A stretch of DNA of 5,269 bases from Phytoactinopolyspora endophytica (GCF_004138495.1 NZ_ML142858.1:34251-39519); one strand, 5' to 3'. Shown: positions 1 to 5,269, numbered from the stretch's first letter. Made by a program: numbers and translations. Notes: generated from the letters alone by a model not told the origin.

Positions 1-59
1 TCGGGTGGAACGGTGGCCGGAGGGGGCAGCAGAGAGGGCTGTTCTGTGGGAGTGCTCAT
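1..59 (-). CDS. possible N-terminus of an unidentified gene, incomplete
   Basis: An ATG at position 59 on the minus strand opens a frame that stays open to the window edge and reads MSTPTEQPSLLPPPATVPP. A Ser/Thr/Pro-rich start of this kind is common in actinobacterial proteins, but 19 residues are too few to name a family. A TAGGGT hexamer, a good match to the actinobacterial -10 type TAnnnT, lies at 70-75, ten bases before the ATG, so the transcript could be nearly leaderless. I see no good Shine-Dalgarno and no convincing -35. The gene would lie downstream of the transporter gene on the same strand. The rest of 1-119 shows no other gene and no clear terminator. This could equally be chance. 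Confidence 0.28.
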   Translation of the reverse strand, partial: MSTPTEQPSLLPPPATVPP

Positions 60-119
60 CGTGCGATCTACCCTATTCGGCCGCGCCGACAGAGACGACT
101 CCGTCCGAGCGCGAACGCC

Positions 120-1355
120 TCAGCCTCGCACATCCCACTCCGCGACGGGACCCGTATCGTCGACGACGGCACCCCGGGGCCGGAACATCACCAGGGCGAT
201 CAAGACATACGCGGCGGCCCATCCCGCGAAGAGCACGCCATGGCTCGCCGTCACCGAGGCTGCGCCGTAGACCACGAACACGCCGATACTCGCTACCTCG
301 ATACCGAGCCCGGCGAACGACGTCACCGTCGAGCGGGCCGTGCCGTTGATCGTGTGCTGGAGCCGGGCGTCGGCTGCGATCTGCACCATCTGAAACACGC
401 AGAAGGCCAGGCCGATCAGGCCGAACCCGACCGGATGACCGGTCATCGCGCCCGCCGCGAGGGCCATGGCCGCGAGCACGAGCGTGCCCGCGACAGCACG
501 CTGCGGCAGCCGCGCCGCGACGTCGCCCAGCAGACCTCCCGCGGCGACTCCGGCGTAGACAGCCAGCAGAAGTCCCGGTACGGCCTCGGTGGATACGCCC
601 ATGTCGATGGCGAGAAGCGCGAGATATTCGTCGAGCGCGCCCCAGACCGCCGCGATCGCGATCAGGAACGCGATGGCGGCCCGCACGTTCGGACGCGCCC
701 GGACCTCGTCAACGCCGGTTCGTAACACGTGCCGGAAGCCCAGGCCGACGGTGCCACGTGAGCTCGGGTGATCGTGTTCGGGCAGACCGGCCGCGACGAT
801 CGCGCAGGCCAAGCAGGCCGCCACACTGGCGGCGCCGACCGCGGGATAACCGCCGGCGGCGAAGACCGGTCCCGCCAAGGCGATGGCCACGGCGGCCGCG
901 ACGGTGCTCGCGGTCTCCGTTCGCCCGATCACGCGGGCGTAGCCGTCCGCGGCGCCGAGCCGGTCGAGCTCGGTGTAGACGAGTGCTTCGAACGCTCCGG
1001 ACTGCAAGGCGCTGTGCGCGCCCCAGAGGACAAAGCCTGCCGCGAACGCCGGGTACGACGGCACGAGTACCCAGAGCGCGTAGCCGGCACCGGCCAAGAG
1101 CGGTCCGGCCACCAGCAACGAGCGCCGTGAGACCGCGTCCGCCAGCACACCGGACGGGACTTCCAGGACGATGTTGGCTGTCGACCAGATGATGAACAAC
1201 GACGAGATCTGTGCGGTCGACAACCCGGACTCTGCGAACAGCACCGCGTAGAGCGGATAGAGCAGGATGAACTCGTCCAGGAACGCGTATAGGTAGAGCC
1301 GACGAGCTAACCGGACCGCCGGCGCGCGGCGGCCACGAGATATATGAGCGAGCAT
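120..1355 (-). CDS. MFS transporter (12-helix, exporter-like)
   Basis: Integral membrane protein of 411 residues, the usual length for a 12-helix major facilitator superfamily carrier driven by an ion gradient. Hydrophobic helices run through the whole chain, with a more polar central loop near residues 193-220 (PEHDHPSSRG and following) separating the two six-helix halves. The family's motif A is visible between helices 2 and 3 as G69-V-L-A-D73-xxx-R77-R78, preceded by E65-V-P-S-G, a form frequent in drug and small-molecule exporters. The N-terminus is short and basic (RGRR, RLARR), consistent with a cytoplasmic start. The ATG at 1355 is supported by AGGAAGG four bases upstream. It is on the same strand as the small membrane protein gene 135 bases upstream and could be cotranscribed with it or use its own promoter. 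The substrate cannot be read from the sequence, and no link to the oxidoreductase operon is shown. Confidence 0.93.
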   Translation of the reverse strand: MLAHISRGRRAPAVRLARRLYLYAFLDEFILLYPLYAVLFAESGLSTAQISSLFIIWSTANIVLEVPSGVLADAVSRRSLLVAGPLLAGAGYALWVLVPSYPAFAAGFVLWGAHSALQSGAFEALVYTELDRLGAADGYARVIGRTETASTVAAAVAIALAGPVFAAGGYPAVGAASVAACLACAIVAAGLPEHDHPSSRGTVGLGFRHVLRTGVDEVRARPNVRAAIAFLIAIAAVWGALDEYLALLAIDMGVSTEAVPGLLLAVYAGVAAGGLLGDVAARLPQRAVAGTLVLAAMALAAGAMTGHPVGFGLIGLAFCVFQMVQIAADARLQHTINGTARSTVTSFAGLGIEVASIGVFVVYGAASVTASHGVLFAGWAAAYVLIALVMFRPRGAVVDDTGPVAEWDVRG

Positions 1356-1359
1356 GAGA

Positions 1360-1366
1360 CCTTCCT
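1360..1366 (-). promoter_or_regulatory. ribosome binding site of the MFS gene
   Basis: The minus strand reads AGGAAGG, then TCTC, then ATG. The four-base spacing is short, but the match to the anti-Shine-Dalgarno is good, and no other in-frame ATG nearby has one. It fixes the transporter start at 1355. Confidence 0.6.
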
Positions 1367-1380
1367 GACGGGAGCTGAGC

Positions 1381-1409
1381 GGACGCGGAGCTCGTGAGCT
1401 CGGGGGTCC
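1381..1409. repeat. imperfect hairpin in the leader of the MFS gene
   Basis: Two GAGCTC blocks (1388-1393 and 1396-1401) are separated by only GT, and an outer GGAC/GTCC pair (1381-1384 and 1406-1409) encloses them with a small internal loop. In RNA this could fold as an imperfect stem, though the inner loop must open to be sterically possible. No T-tract follows on either strand, so it does not look like an intrinsic terminator. It lies 26 bases upstream of the transporter start and could affect the leader RNA or be a protein site. Confidence 0.3.
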
Positions 1410-1470
1410 GCGGCTTCCCGTGGCAGGCGGGTCTACCGGCTTAGATCAACATCGCCACGTCATGGCAGAC

Positions 1471-1476
1471 ATCATA
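1471..1476 (-). promoter_or_regulatory. candidate -10 element for the MFS gene
   Basis: The minus strand reads TATGAT here, one mismatch from TATAAT, 115 bases before the transporter start. The hexamer 17 bases upstream is TTCTGG, a poor -35, and falls in the last codons of the small membrane protein gene. If used, the transporter would have a leader of roughly 100 bases containing the GAGCTC hairpin. Confidence 0.28.
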
Positions 1477-1490
1477 GGCCGAATGTGGAT

Positions 1491-1847
1491 TCACCAGAAG
1501 ACGGCGACGAGGACGTTACCCACCGACAGGCCGAAGACCAGGTAGTACAGACCGTCGGGCACCGTGGGCCGGCTGCGGTTGATCCAGGCCAGCACCGTCA
1601 CGACGACGACGACCACCAGCTTGACCCCGATCTTCGGGTGGTCAGGGTCGATGTTCAGCGAGTCTGCCATCTCCTGCATGGCGACCAGCAGGAGGCCGGT
1701 CACCACCTGGGTGAGCGCGCCGTGCACCATGGCGACGTTGATCGTTCGCTCGCCGCGCGCCTTCATCTGCACCAGGGCGCCGCCGATCAGGCTCGCCAGT
1801 CCCAGGAAGTGCAGGACCACCAGCAGGTCGTACAGGAACTCAACCAT
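1491..1847 (-). CDS. small four-helix integral membrane protein, function unknown
   Basis: 118-residue hydrophobic protein with four predicted membrane helices at about residues 4-26, 38-57, 73-90 and 99-117, ending in FW. Helix 1 carries H13-F-x-G-x-x-S-x-x-G-G and helix 2 begins with H42-G. Histidine plus Gly-Gly in this arrangement is reminiscent of CopD-like and DUF2269-like membrane proteins, in which such histidines can bind metal or haem, but the likeness is weak. From memory, very similar unnamed proteins of about 115-120 residues are common in Streptomyces and relatives. The frame extends far upstream to 2339, but that extension has no protein-like composition. I chose the ATG at 1847 (MVEFLYD) because GAGAGG lies six bases before it; the ATG at 1853 would leave no spacing. 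It is transcribed divergently from the regulator and faces the half-site cluster at 1908-1941. The family is recognised only as conserved hypothetical. Confidence 0.82.
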   Translation of the reverse strand: MVEFLYDLLVVLHFLGLASLIGGALVQMKARGERTINVAMVHGALTQVVTGLLLVAMQEMADSLNIDPDHPKIGVKLVVVVVVTVLAWINRSRPTVPDGLYYLVFGLSVGNVLVAVFW

Positions 1848-1853
1848 CGCCAT

Positions 1854-1859
1854 CCTCTC
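1854..1859 (-). promoter_or_regulatory. ribosome binding site deciding the start of the small membrane protein
   Basis: GAGAGG on the minus strand sits six bases from the ATG at 1847 and directly abuts the ATG at 1853. Normal spacing favours 1847, giving a 118-residue product rather than 120. Confidence 0.6.
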
Positions 1860-1907
1860 GTGGATCCCAGCTGGATCTACCGACAAAATCTGACCCATGA
1901 CCGGGAC

Positions 1908-1928
1908 GATGTCGGTAACTTCGACATC
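1908..1928. promoter_or_regulatory. inverted repeat GATGTCG-n7-CGACATC, candidate operator
   Basis: Two perfect 7-base arms, GATGTCG (1908-1914) and CGACATC (1922-1928), flank a 7-base spacer. The half-site centre spacing is about 14 bases, not far from what a dimeric winged-helix or TetR-type repressor could span. It lies about 60 bases upstream of the small membrane protein start and adjoins the palindrome at 1928-1941, with which it shares the GACAT half-site. The left arm also matches CCGACA at 1880-1885 as a looser inverted repeat. The binding protein is unknown. Confidence 0.42.
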
Positions 1929-1941
1929 CGGACATGTCCGG
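1928..1941. promoter_or_regulatory. perfect 14-bp palindrome CCGGACATGTCCGG, candidate operator
   Basis: The 14 bases read identically on both strands. The core GACATGTC joins two GACAT half-sites head to head, the same half-site as in the neighbouring inverted repeat. It lies just downstream of the candidate minus-strand -10 at 1948-1953, where a bound protein would block initiation of the small membrane protein gene. It does not match the GT-n-TA-n-AC core usual for HutC-type regulators, so another regulator is as likely as the adjacent one. Confidence 0.42.
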
Positions 1942-2147
1942 GGTAACACGCTACTACGTCGCGTCGTACAAGAGTCCGATCGCCTCAGGCGCGTCGCGAT
2001 GGAAGACATATCGTGGTCCCCCGGAAACTCTGACCCGGGGCGTCGGCGGCATGGTGCGCCGTCGCACCCCTGTCCAACAGTGGATTTGTGGCCGTCCAAT
2101 GTGACGTACCCGCAGGCTGACGCGGTGAGCGATCCGGAGAAAGTGGC

Positions 2148-2191
2148 GTAACGGCCGCGTAATTCGCGGTGCGGATCGATGTAACCGGCCG
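2148..2191. promoter_or_regulatory. inverted repeat flanked by direct repeats upstream of the regulator gene
   Basis: CCGCG-TAATT-CGCGG (2155-2169) is an inverted repeat with perfect 5-base arms around an A/T-rich centre, 40 bases before the regulator start. Flanking it are near-identical direct repeats GTAACGGCCG (2148-2157) and GTAACCGGCCG (2181-2191), 33 bases apart, about three helical turns, so on the same face of the DNA. The position suits autoregulation by the HutC-type protein, but this is inferred from location only. Confidence 0.33.
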
Positions 2192-2209
2192 TCCCCAGCA
2201 TCAATCTGC

Positions 2210-3100
2210 ATGACGCCGACGCAGCCTCTTCAACCGCCGATGAGCAGGGGCGGCACGCCACGGTCCGGCGAGCGCAGGGCAACGGAGCCCGGCGCCCAGC
2301 GGGACCAGCCGCCGAACCTTGGCAGCAGCGATCGCGCATCGACGGCGAGCCGGCGCAGCGCCCCGGTACGCCGGATCCGCGACGTCCTTCGCGCCCGTAT
2401 CCTGACCGGCTACTACGGCGACCGCCCGTTGCCTTCGGAGCCGCTGCTGGCCACCGACTTCGCCACGAGCCGCAACGTCATCCGCGAGGTTCTCGGGCTG
2501 TTGCGGGAAGAAGGGCTGGTCGACCGTATTCCGGGCTCGGGCACCTTCGTGGTCTCCGACAAGGCGGTGCAGCGCCTGGATCGCCTGCAGGGTCTCGCCG
2601 AGAGCTTCGACACCGGCGCCGCCCGCATCGTCAACCAGGTACTGCTGTGCGAGATCGTCCCGGCCACCCCGATCGTCGCCCAGCGTCTCGAGCTGGCTCC
2701 CGCGACCCCCGTCGTCGCTCTGGAACGGCTACGCCTGCTCGACGACGAGCCGCTCTCACTGGACGCCAGCTATCTCTCGGCGGACGTCGGCCGACCGCTG
2801 CTCGATATGGACCTGACGAGCAACGACGTGTTCTGCCTGCTCGAGGTCGAGCTGGGCAGGCCGCTCGGCGCCGCGCGCGTATGCATCGAGGCGATCACCG
2901 CCGACCCGACGGTCGCTGGCCTGCTCAAGGTCGCCGAAGGTTCCCCGTTGCTGTTCTTCGAACGCCTCACCTACACCGACGCCGGCCGCCCGATAGACCT
3001 CGAATACGTCCGCTACCGAGGCGATCGGCTCTCCCTGTCGGGCACGCTCGACCGCGCTCCCGGCGCCCACCGGCGCCAACTCCCGGAAGAGAAGGGCTAA
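2210..3100 (+). CDS. GntR-family transcriptional regulator, HutC subfamily
   Basis: Cytoplasmic DNA-binding repressor of 296 residues. Residues 52-115 form the GntR winged helix-turn-helix: LPSE at 74-77, the recognition-helix region ATSRNVIREVLGLL (85-98) and the wing EEGLVDRIPGSGTFV (101-115) closely follow the family pattern. Residues from about 135 to 282 are a UTRA domain, the effector-binding fold of the HutC subgroup, with typical ALERLR and LLFFERLTYTDAGRPIDLEYVRYRGDR stretches. The first 50 residues are Pro/Arg/Ser-rich and probably disordered, longer than in most relatives. Neither ATG (2210 or 2240) has a Shine-Dalgarno, so the start is uncertain and the message may be leaderless. 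Its stop lies 4 bases before the oxidoreductase start, so it is most likely the local regulator of that operon and possibly of itself, released by a small metabolite. The ligand is not identifiable. Confidence 0.92.
   Translation: MTPTQPLQPPMSRGGTPRSGERRATEPGAQRDQPPNLGSSDRASTASRRSAPVRRIRDVLRARILTGYYGDRPLPSEPLLATDFATSRNVIREVLGLLREEGLVDRIPGSGTFVVSDKAVQRLDRLQGLAESFDTGAARIVNQVLLCEIVPATPIVAQRLELAPATPVVALERLRLLDDEPLSLDASYLSADVGRPLLDMDLTSNDVFCLLEVELGRPLGAARVCIEAITADPTVAGLLKVAEGSPLLFFERLTYTDAGRPIDLEYVRYRGDRLSLSGTLDRAPGAHRRQLPEEKG
3091..3096 (+). promoter_or_regulatory. ribosome binding site of the oxidoreductase
   Basis: GAAGGG inside the last codons of the regulator gene lies 8 bases before GTG 3105 and 14 bases before ATG 3111. 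The spacing favours the GTG start and suggests translational coupling with the regulator. Confidence 0.6.
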
Positions 3101-3104
3101 CAAC

Positions 3105-4898
3105 GTGCACATGCAGATCCCACCGCCATCGCAGCGGCGCCAGATGCAATGCGACGTGCTGATCGTCGGCGGTGGCACCGCCGGCACGATGGCGGCGCTC
3201 ACCGCGGCCCAGCACGGCGCGGACGTCCTGCTCCTGGACAAGGCGCACGTCCGCCACTCGGGAGCGCTCGCCATGGGCATGGACGGTGTCAACAACGCCG
3301 TGGTCCCGGGCAAGGCGACGCCGGAGGACTACGTCGCGGACATCACCCTCGCCAACGACGGCATCGTCAACCAGCGCACGATCTACCAGACCGCCACCCG
3401 TGGCTTCGCCATGGTGCAACGGCTCGAGGGCTACGGCGTCAAGTTCGAGAAAGACGAGCACGGCGAGTACGCCGTGCGCAAGGTGCACCGCTCCGGCAGC
3501 TACGTCCTGCCGATGCCGGAGGGCAAGGACGTCAAGAAGGTGCTGTACCGGACGCTGCGTGCCCGCGATGTCCGCTCCAAGGTCACCATCGAGAACCGGG
3601 TGATGCCGGTGCGGGTGCTGACGCGCGGAGGCCGCGCGGTCGGCGCCGTCGGCCTTGACACGCGCTCCGGTGAACTGGTGACCATCTCCGCCGGCGCGGT
3701 GATCCTCGCTGCCGGGGCGTGCGGCCGGCTGGGGTTGCCGGCGAGCGGGTACCTCTACGGCACGTACGAGAACCCGACCAATGCCGGCGACGGCTACGCG
3801 ATGGCGTACCACGCCGGAGCGGAGCTCTCCGGTATCGAGTGCTTCCAGATCAACCCGCTGATCAAGGACTACAACGGGCCTGCCTGTGCCTACGTCGCCA
3901 ACCCCTTCGGCGGCTACCAGGTCAACGCGGAAGGAAACCGCTTCGTCGACTGCGACTACTGGTCGGGCCAGATGATGGCGGAGGTCAAACGGGAGCTGGA
4001 CAGCGCGCGCGGACCCATTTACCTCAAGCTCCGGCACCTGCCGGACGCCACCATCAGCGAGATCGAGGGAATCCTGCACACCACGGAACGTCCCACCCGC
4101 GGAACGTTCCATGCCGGCCGGGGGACCGACTACCGGACCGGGGATGTGGAGATGCACATCTCGGAGATCGGGTTGTGCAGCGGTCATTCGGCGTCCGGCG
4201 TGTGGGTCGACGAGCACGCCGCGACGACGGTGCCCGGCCTGTACGCCGCGGGGGACATGGCCTGCGTGCCGCACAACTACATGATCGGCGCGTTCGTGTA
4301 CGGCGACATCGCGGGTGAGCACGCCACCGCCTTCGCCGCGTCCACCGATCGGCCATCGCTGCCTGAAGATCAGGTCGCCGCCGCGCACGAACTCATCTAC
4401 CGTCCGCTGTCCAACCCGGATGGGCCGCCGCAGCAACAGGTCGAGTACAAGCTGCGTCGGTTCGTCAATGACTACCTGCAGCCGCCCAAGTCGGAACGCT
4501 ACCTCTCCCTCGGAGTCGAGGCCTTCGAGCGGATGCGAGGAGATATCGCCCAGATGGGTGCGCATACGCCGCACGAGCTGATGCGATGTGCCGAGGTCAC
4601 CTTCATCCGAGACTGCGCGGAGATGGCGGCGAAGGCTTCGCTGCGTCGCACGGAGAGCCGCTGGGGCCTGTACCACCAGCGGGACGACTGGCCCGCTCGC
4701 GACGACGGAGACTGGTTCTGCCATCTCAACCTGCACAAGAGCGACGGCGGCCAGAACGGCGACGGTCAGATGGCGTTCCGGACCCGGCCGGTGGCGCCGT
4801 ACATCGTGCCGGTTCCCGGCTTCGTCCGGCCGGACGGCGTTCCCGACGAGTCGGCTCCTGTTCTGGCTGCTGCCGGCACCGGATGGAGCGGACGATGA
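3105..4898 (+). CDS. FAD-dependent oxidoreductase, AprA/FrdA-like flavoprotein subunit
   Basis: 597-residue flavoprotein of the fumarate reductase / succinate dehydrogenase / APS reductase alpha superfamily; no signal peptide, so cytoplasmic. The dinucleotide-binding motif is G22-G-G-T-A-G27, with acidic D45 ending the second strand. Residues 50-64 (RHSGALAMGMDGVNN) resemble AprA's RSGAVAQGLSAIN rather than the RSHT segment carrying covalent FAD in FrdA/SdhA, so FAD is probably non-covalent. PEDYV (73-77) and a following long helix also fit AprA. The capping-domain region has NPFGGYQVNAEGNRF (266-280), and S359-G-H361-S-A-S-G-V-W367 holds a likely active-site histidine. GLYAAGDMA (378-386) is the second FAD contact. 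The C-terminal helical domain ends with ESRWGLYHQRDDWPARDDGDW (517-537), as in SdhA-type subunits. The usual HPTG loop is replaced by FQINPLIKDYNG (247-258). Substrate unknown; an iron-sulfur partner is not in the window. It forms an operon with its neighbours on both sides. The superfamily is certain, the AprA-like placement probable. Confidence 0.93.
   Translation: MHMQIPPPSQRRQMQCDVLIVGGGTAGTMAALTAAQHGADVLLLDKAHVRHSGALAMGMDGVNNAVVPGKATPEDYVADITLANDGIVNQRTIYQTATRGFAMVQRLEGYGVKFEKDEHGEYAVRKVHRSGSYVLPMPEGKDVKKVLYRTLRARDVRSKVTIENRVMPVRVLTRGGRAVGAVGLDTRSGELVTISAGAVILAAGACGRLGLPASGYLYGTYENPTNAGDGYAMAYHAGAELSGIECFQINPLIKDYNGPACAYVANPFGGYQVNAEGNRFVDCDYWSGQMMAEVKRELDSARGPIYLKLRHLPDATISEIEGILHTTERPTRGTFHAGRGTDYRTGDVEMHISEIGLCSGHSASGVWVDEHAATTVPGLYAAGDMACVPHNYMIGAFVYGDIAGEHATAFAASTDRPSLPEDQVAAAHELIYRPLSNPDGPPQQQVEYKLRRFVNDYLQPPKSERYLSLGVEAFERMRGDIAQMGAHTPHELMRCAEVTFIRDCAEMAAKASLRRTESRWGLYHQRDDWPARDDGDWFCHLNLHKSDGGQNGDGQMAFRTRPVAPYIVPVPGFVRPDGVPDESAPVLAAAGTGWSGR
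4885..4888 (+). promoter_or_regulatory. ribosome binding site of the HEAT-repeat gene
   Basis: GGAG lies six bases before the ATG at 4895, inside the oxidoreductase coding region. It supports 4895 over the in-frame ATG at 4883, which has no such site upstream, and argues for separate, coupled translation. Confidence 0.55.
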
Positions 4899-5269
4899 CC
4901 GGCCCGGGCAGCCGGATCCTCGCCCTGCTGGCACTCGCCGAGGAGTGCCCGGAGCTGGATGAGCTCACCGGTTACCTCGCCGACGCCGACGCCGAGGTAC
5001 GCCGCACGGCGCTGTCGGTGCTCAGCGAGACGACGGAGGAATGGGACGAGGCTTCGCCGGTGATCGCGGCCGCGCTCGGTGATCCGGACGGCGCGGTCCG
5101 GCACGCCGCGATCGAACTGCTCGGCGAGCTACGCGAGGTACTGGTGCCGAACGAGAGGTTCGGGAGCGCGCTGCGGGCGGCGAGGTCGCATTCCGACGCC
5201 GACGTGCGGGTCGCGGCCATCGGATCGCTGTGGCGGCACAGCCTGACCACTACCGACGAGCTGACCTCG
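4895..5269 (+). CDS. HEAT-repeat protein, incomplete at the window end
   Basis: The first 125 residues of a protein that continues past the right edge. The frame has no stop from 4895 onward. Three alpha-helical HEAT-type repeats are visible, each with the signature acidic residue, V-R pair and alanine-rich second helix: D30-A-D-A-E-V-R36 (repeat about 20-48), D63-P-D-G-A-V-R69 (about 52-80) and S100-D-A-D-V-R105 (about 86-115). A fourth begins at TDELTS (120-125). The repeat period is 33-36 residues. HEAT solenoids bind proteins and, in the PBS-lyase-like bacterial group, sometimes assist cofactor attachment. The start codon overlaps the oxidoreductase stop in ATGA, so the two are translationally coupled and probably interact. 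I recall a mycobacterial-type family in which an oxidoreductase of this kind is fused to HEAT repeats (NCBI PRK13800), which supports a working partnership. No signal peptide is seen. The total length is unknown. Confidence 0.85.
   Translation, partial: MTGPGSRILALLALAEECPELDELTGYLADADAEVRRTALSVLSETTEEWDEASPVIAAALGDPDGAVRHAAIELLGELREVLVPNERFGSALRAARSHSDADVRVAAIGSLWRHSLTTTDELTS

Larger units (their letters stand above)
1848..2209. other. divergent intergenic region
   Basis: This 362-base region lies between two divergent genes, the small membrane protein (minus) and the HutC-type regulator (plus). No convincing gene is present: open frames on both strands give low-complexity or Cys/Arg-rich translations without ribosome binding sites. 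It holds the inverted repeats described separately, a small hairpin GGTGCG-ccgt-CGCACC at 2053-2068, and a candidate minus-strand -10 hexamer TAGCGT at 1948-1953 whose predicted transcription start would fall at the edge of the palindrome at 1928-1941. No clear -35/-10 pair was found for the plus strand. Confidence 0.7.

Noticed and set aside
3..725. Long plus-strand open frame opposite the MFS gene
   Set aside because: It is an antisense shadow rich in Arg/Asp/His without domains. The minus strand encodes a typical membrane transporter.
1419..1459. CGTGGC (1419-1424) and GCCACG (1454-1459) as a terminator or riboswitch stem
   Set aside because: The arms are only six bases with a 29-base loop, with no T-tract and no recognised riboswitch motif.
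2053..2068. GGTGCG-ccgt-CGCACC hairpin as an intrinsic terminator
   Set aside because: It is a short stem without a following T-tract, between divergent genes where no transcript needs to end. It is noted only within the intergenic region.
1897..2151. 84-codon plus-strand open frame in the intergenic region
   Set aside because: There is no ribosome binding site and the composition is not protein-like. It overlaps the inverted-repeat cluster.
1848..2339. N-terminal extension of the small membrane protein to 282 residues
   Set aside because: The extra 160 residues are Cys/Arg-rich, without domain character, and overlap the regulator start. A good ribosome binding site supports the ATG at 1847.
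4860..4900. Programmed -1 frameshift joining the oxidoreductase and HEAT protein
   Set aside because: No slippery heptamer is visible, and ATGA with GGAG upstream explains the layout by ordinary coupled re-initiation.
2967..4934. 655-codon minus-strand open frame opposite the oxidoreductase
   Set aside because: Long antisense frames are typical in high-GC coding DNA. The translation is low-complexity (His/Arg/Val/Gly-rich), and the plus strand carries a clear flavoprotein.

Overview
The window is a high-GC stretch with strong G/C preference at third codon positions. It has TAGnnT-type promoter hexamers, GTG starts and a GntR/HutC regulator. This points to an actinobacterium; the genus cannot be told from the sequence.

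Left half, minus strand. Bases 120-1355 encode a major facilitator superfamily exporter-like protein. Upstream of it on the same strand, after a 135-base gap, lies a small four-helix membrane protein of unknown function (1491-1847). Left of the transporter, the first 59 bases may hold the N-terminus of another minus-strand gene that leaves the window.

Centre. A divergent intergenic region (1848-2209) separates the small membrane protein gene from the plus-strand genes. It carries a compact cluster of GACAT/ATGTC half-sites, including a 7-7-7 inverted repeat and a perfect 14-bp palindrome, and a second inverted repeat nearer the regulator. These look like operator sequences.

Right half, plus strand. 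There are three tightly packed genes: a GntR-family HutC-type repressor with a UTRA ligand-binding domain (2210-3100); a 597-residue FAD oxidoreductase of the fumarate reductase / adenylylsulfate reductase alpha-subunit superfamily (GTG start at 3105, 4 bases after the regulator stop); and a HEAT-repeat protein (4895 to the window end, incomplete), whose start codon overlaps the oxidoreductase stop as ATGA. The spacing indicates one translationally coupled operon. The likely picture is a metabolite-controlled redox enzyme with a HEAT-repeat scaffold or maturation partner. The flavoprotein resembles AprA more than succinate dehydrogenase in its FAD-binding region, but its active-site loop differs, so its substrate is open. 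The oxidoreductase/HEAT pair is the most interesting part of the window. An iron-sulfur electron-transfer subunit would be expected just beyond the right edge.
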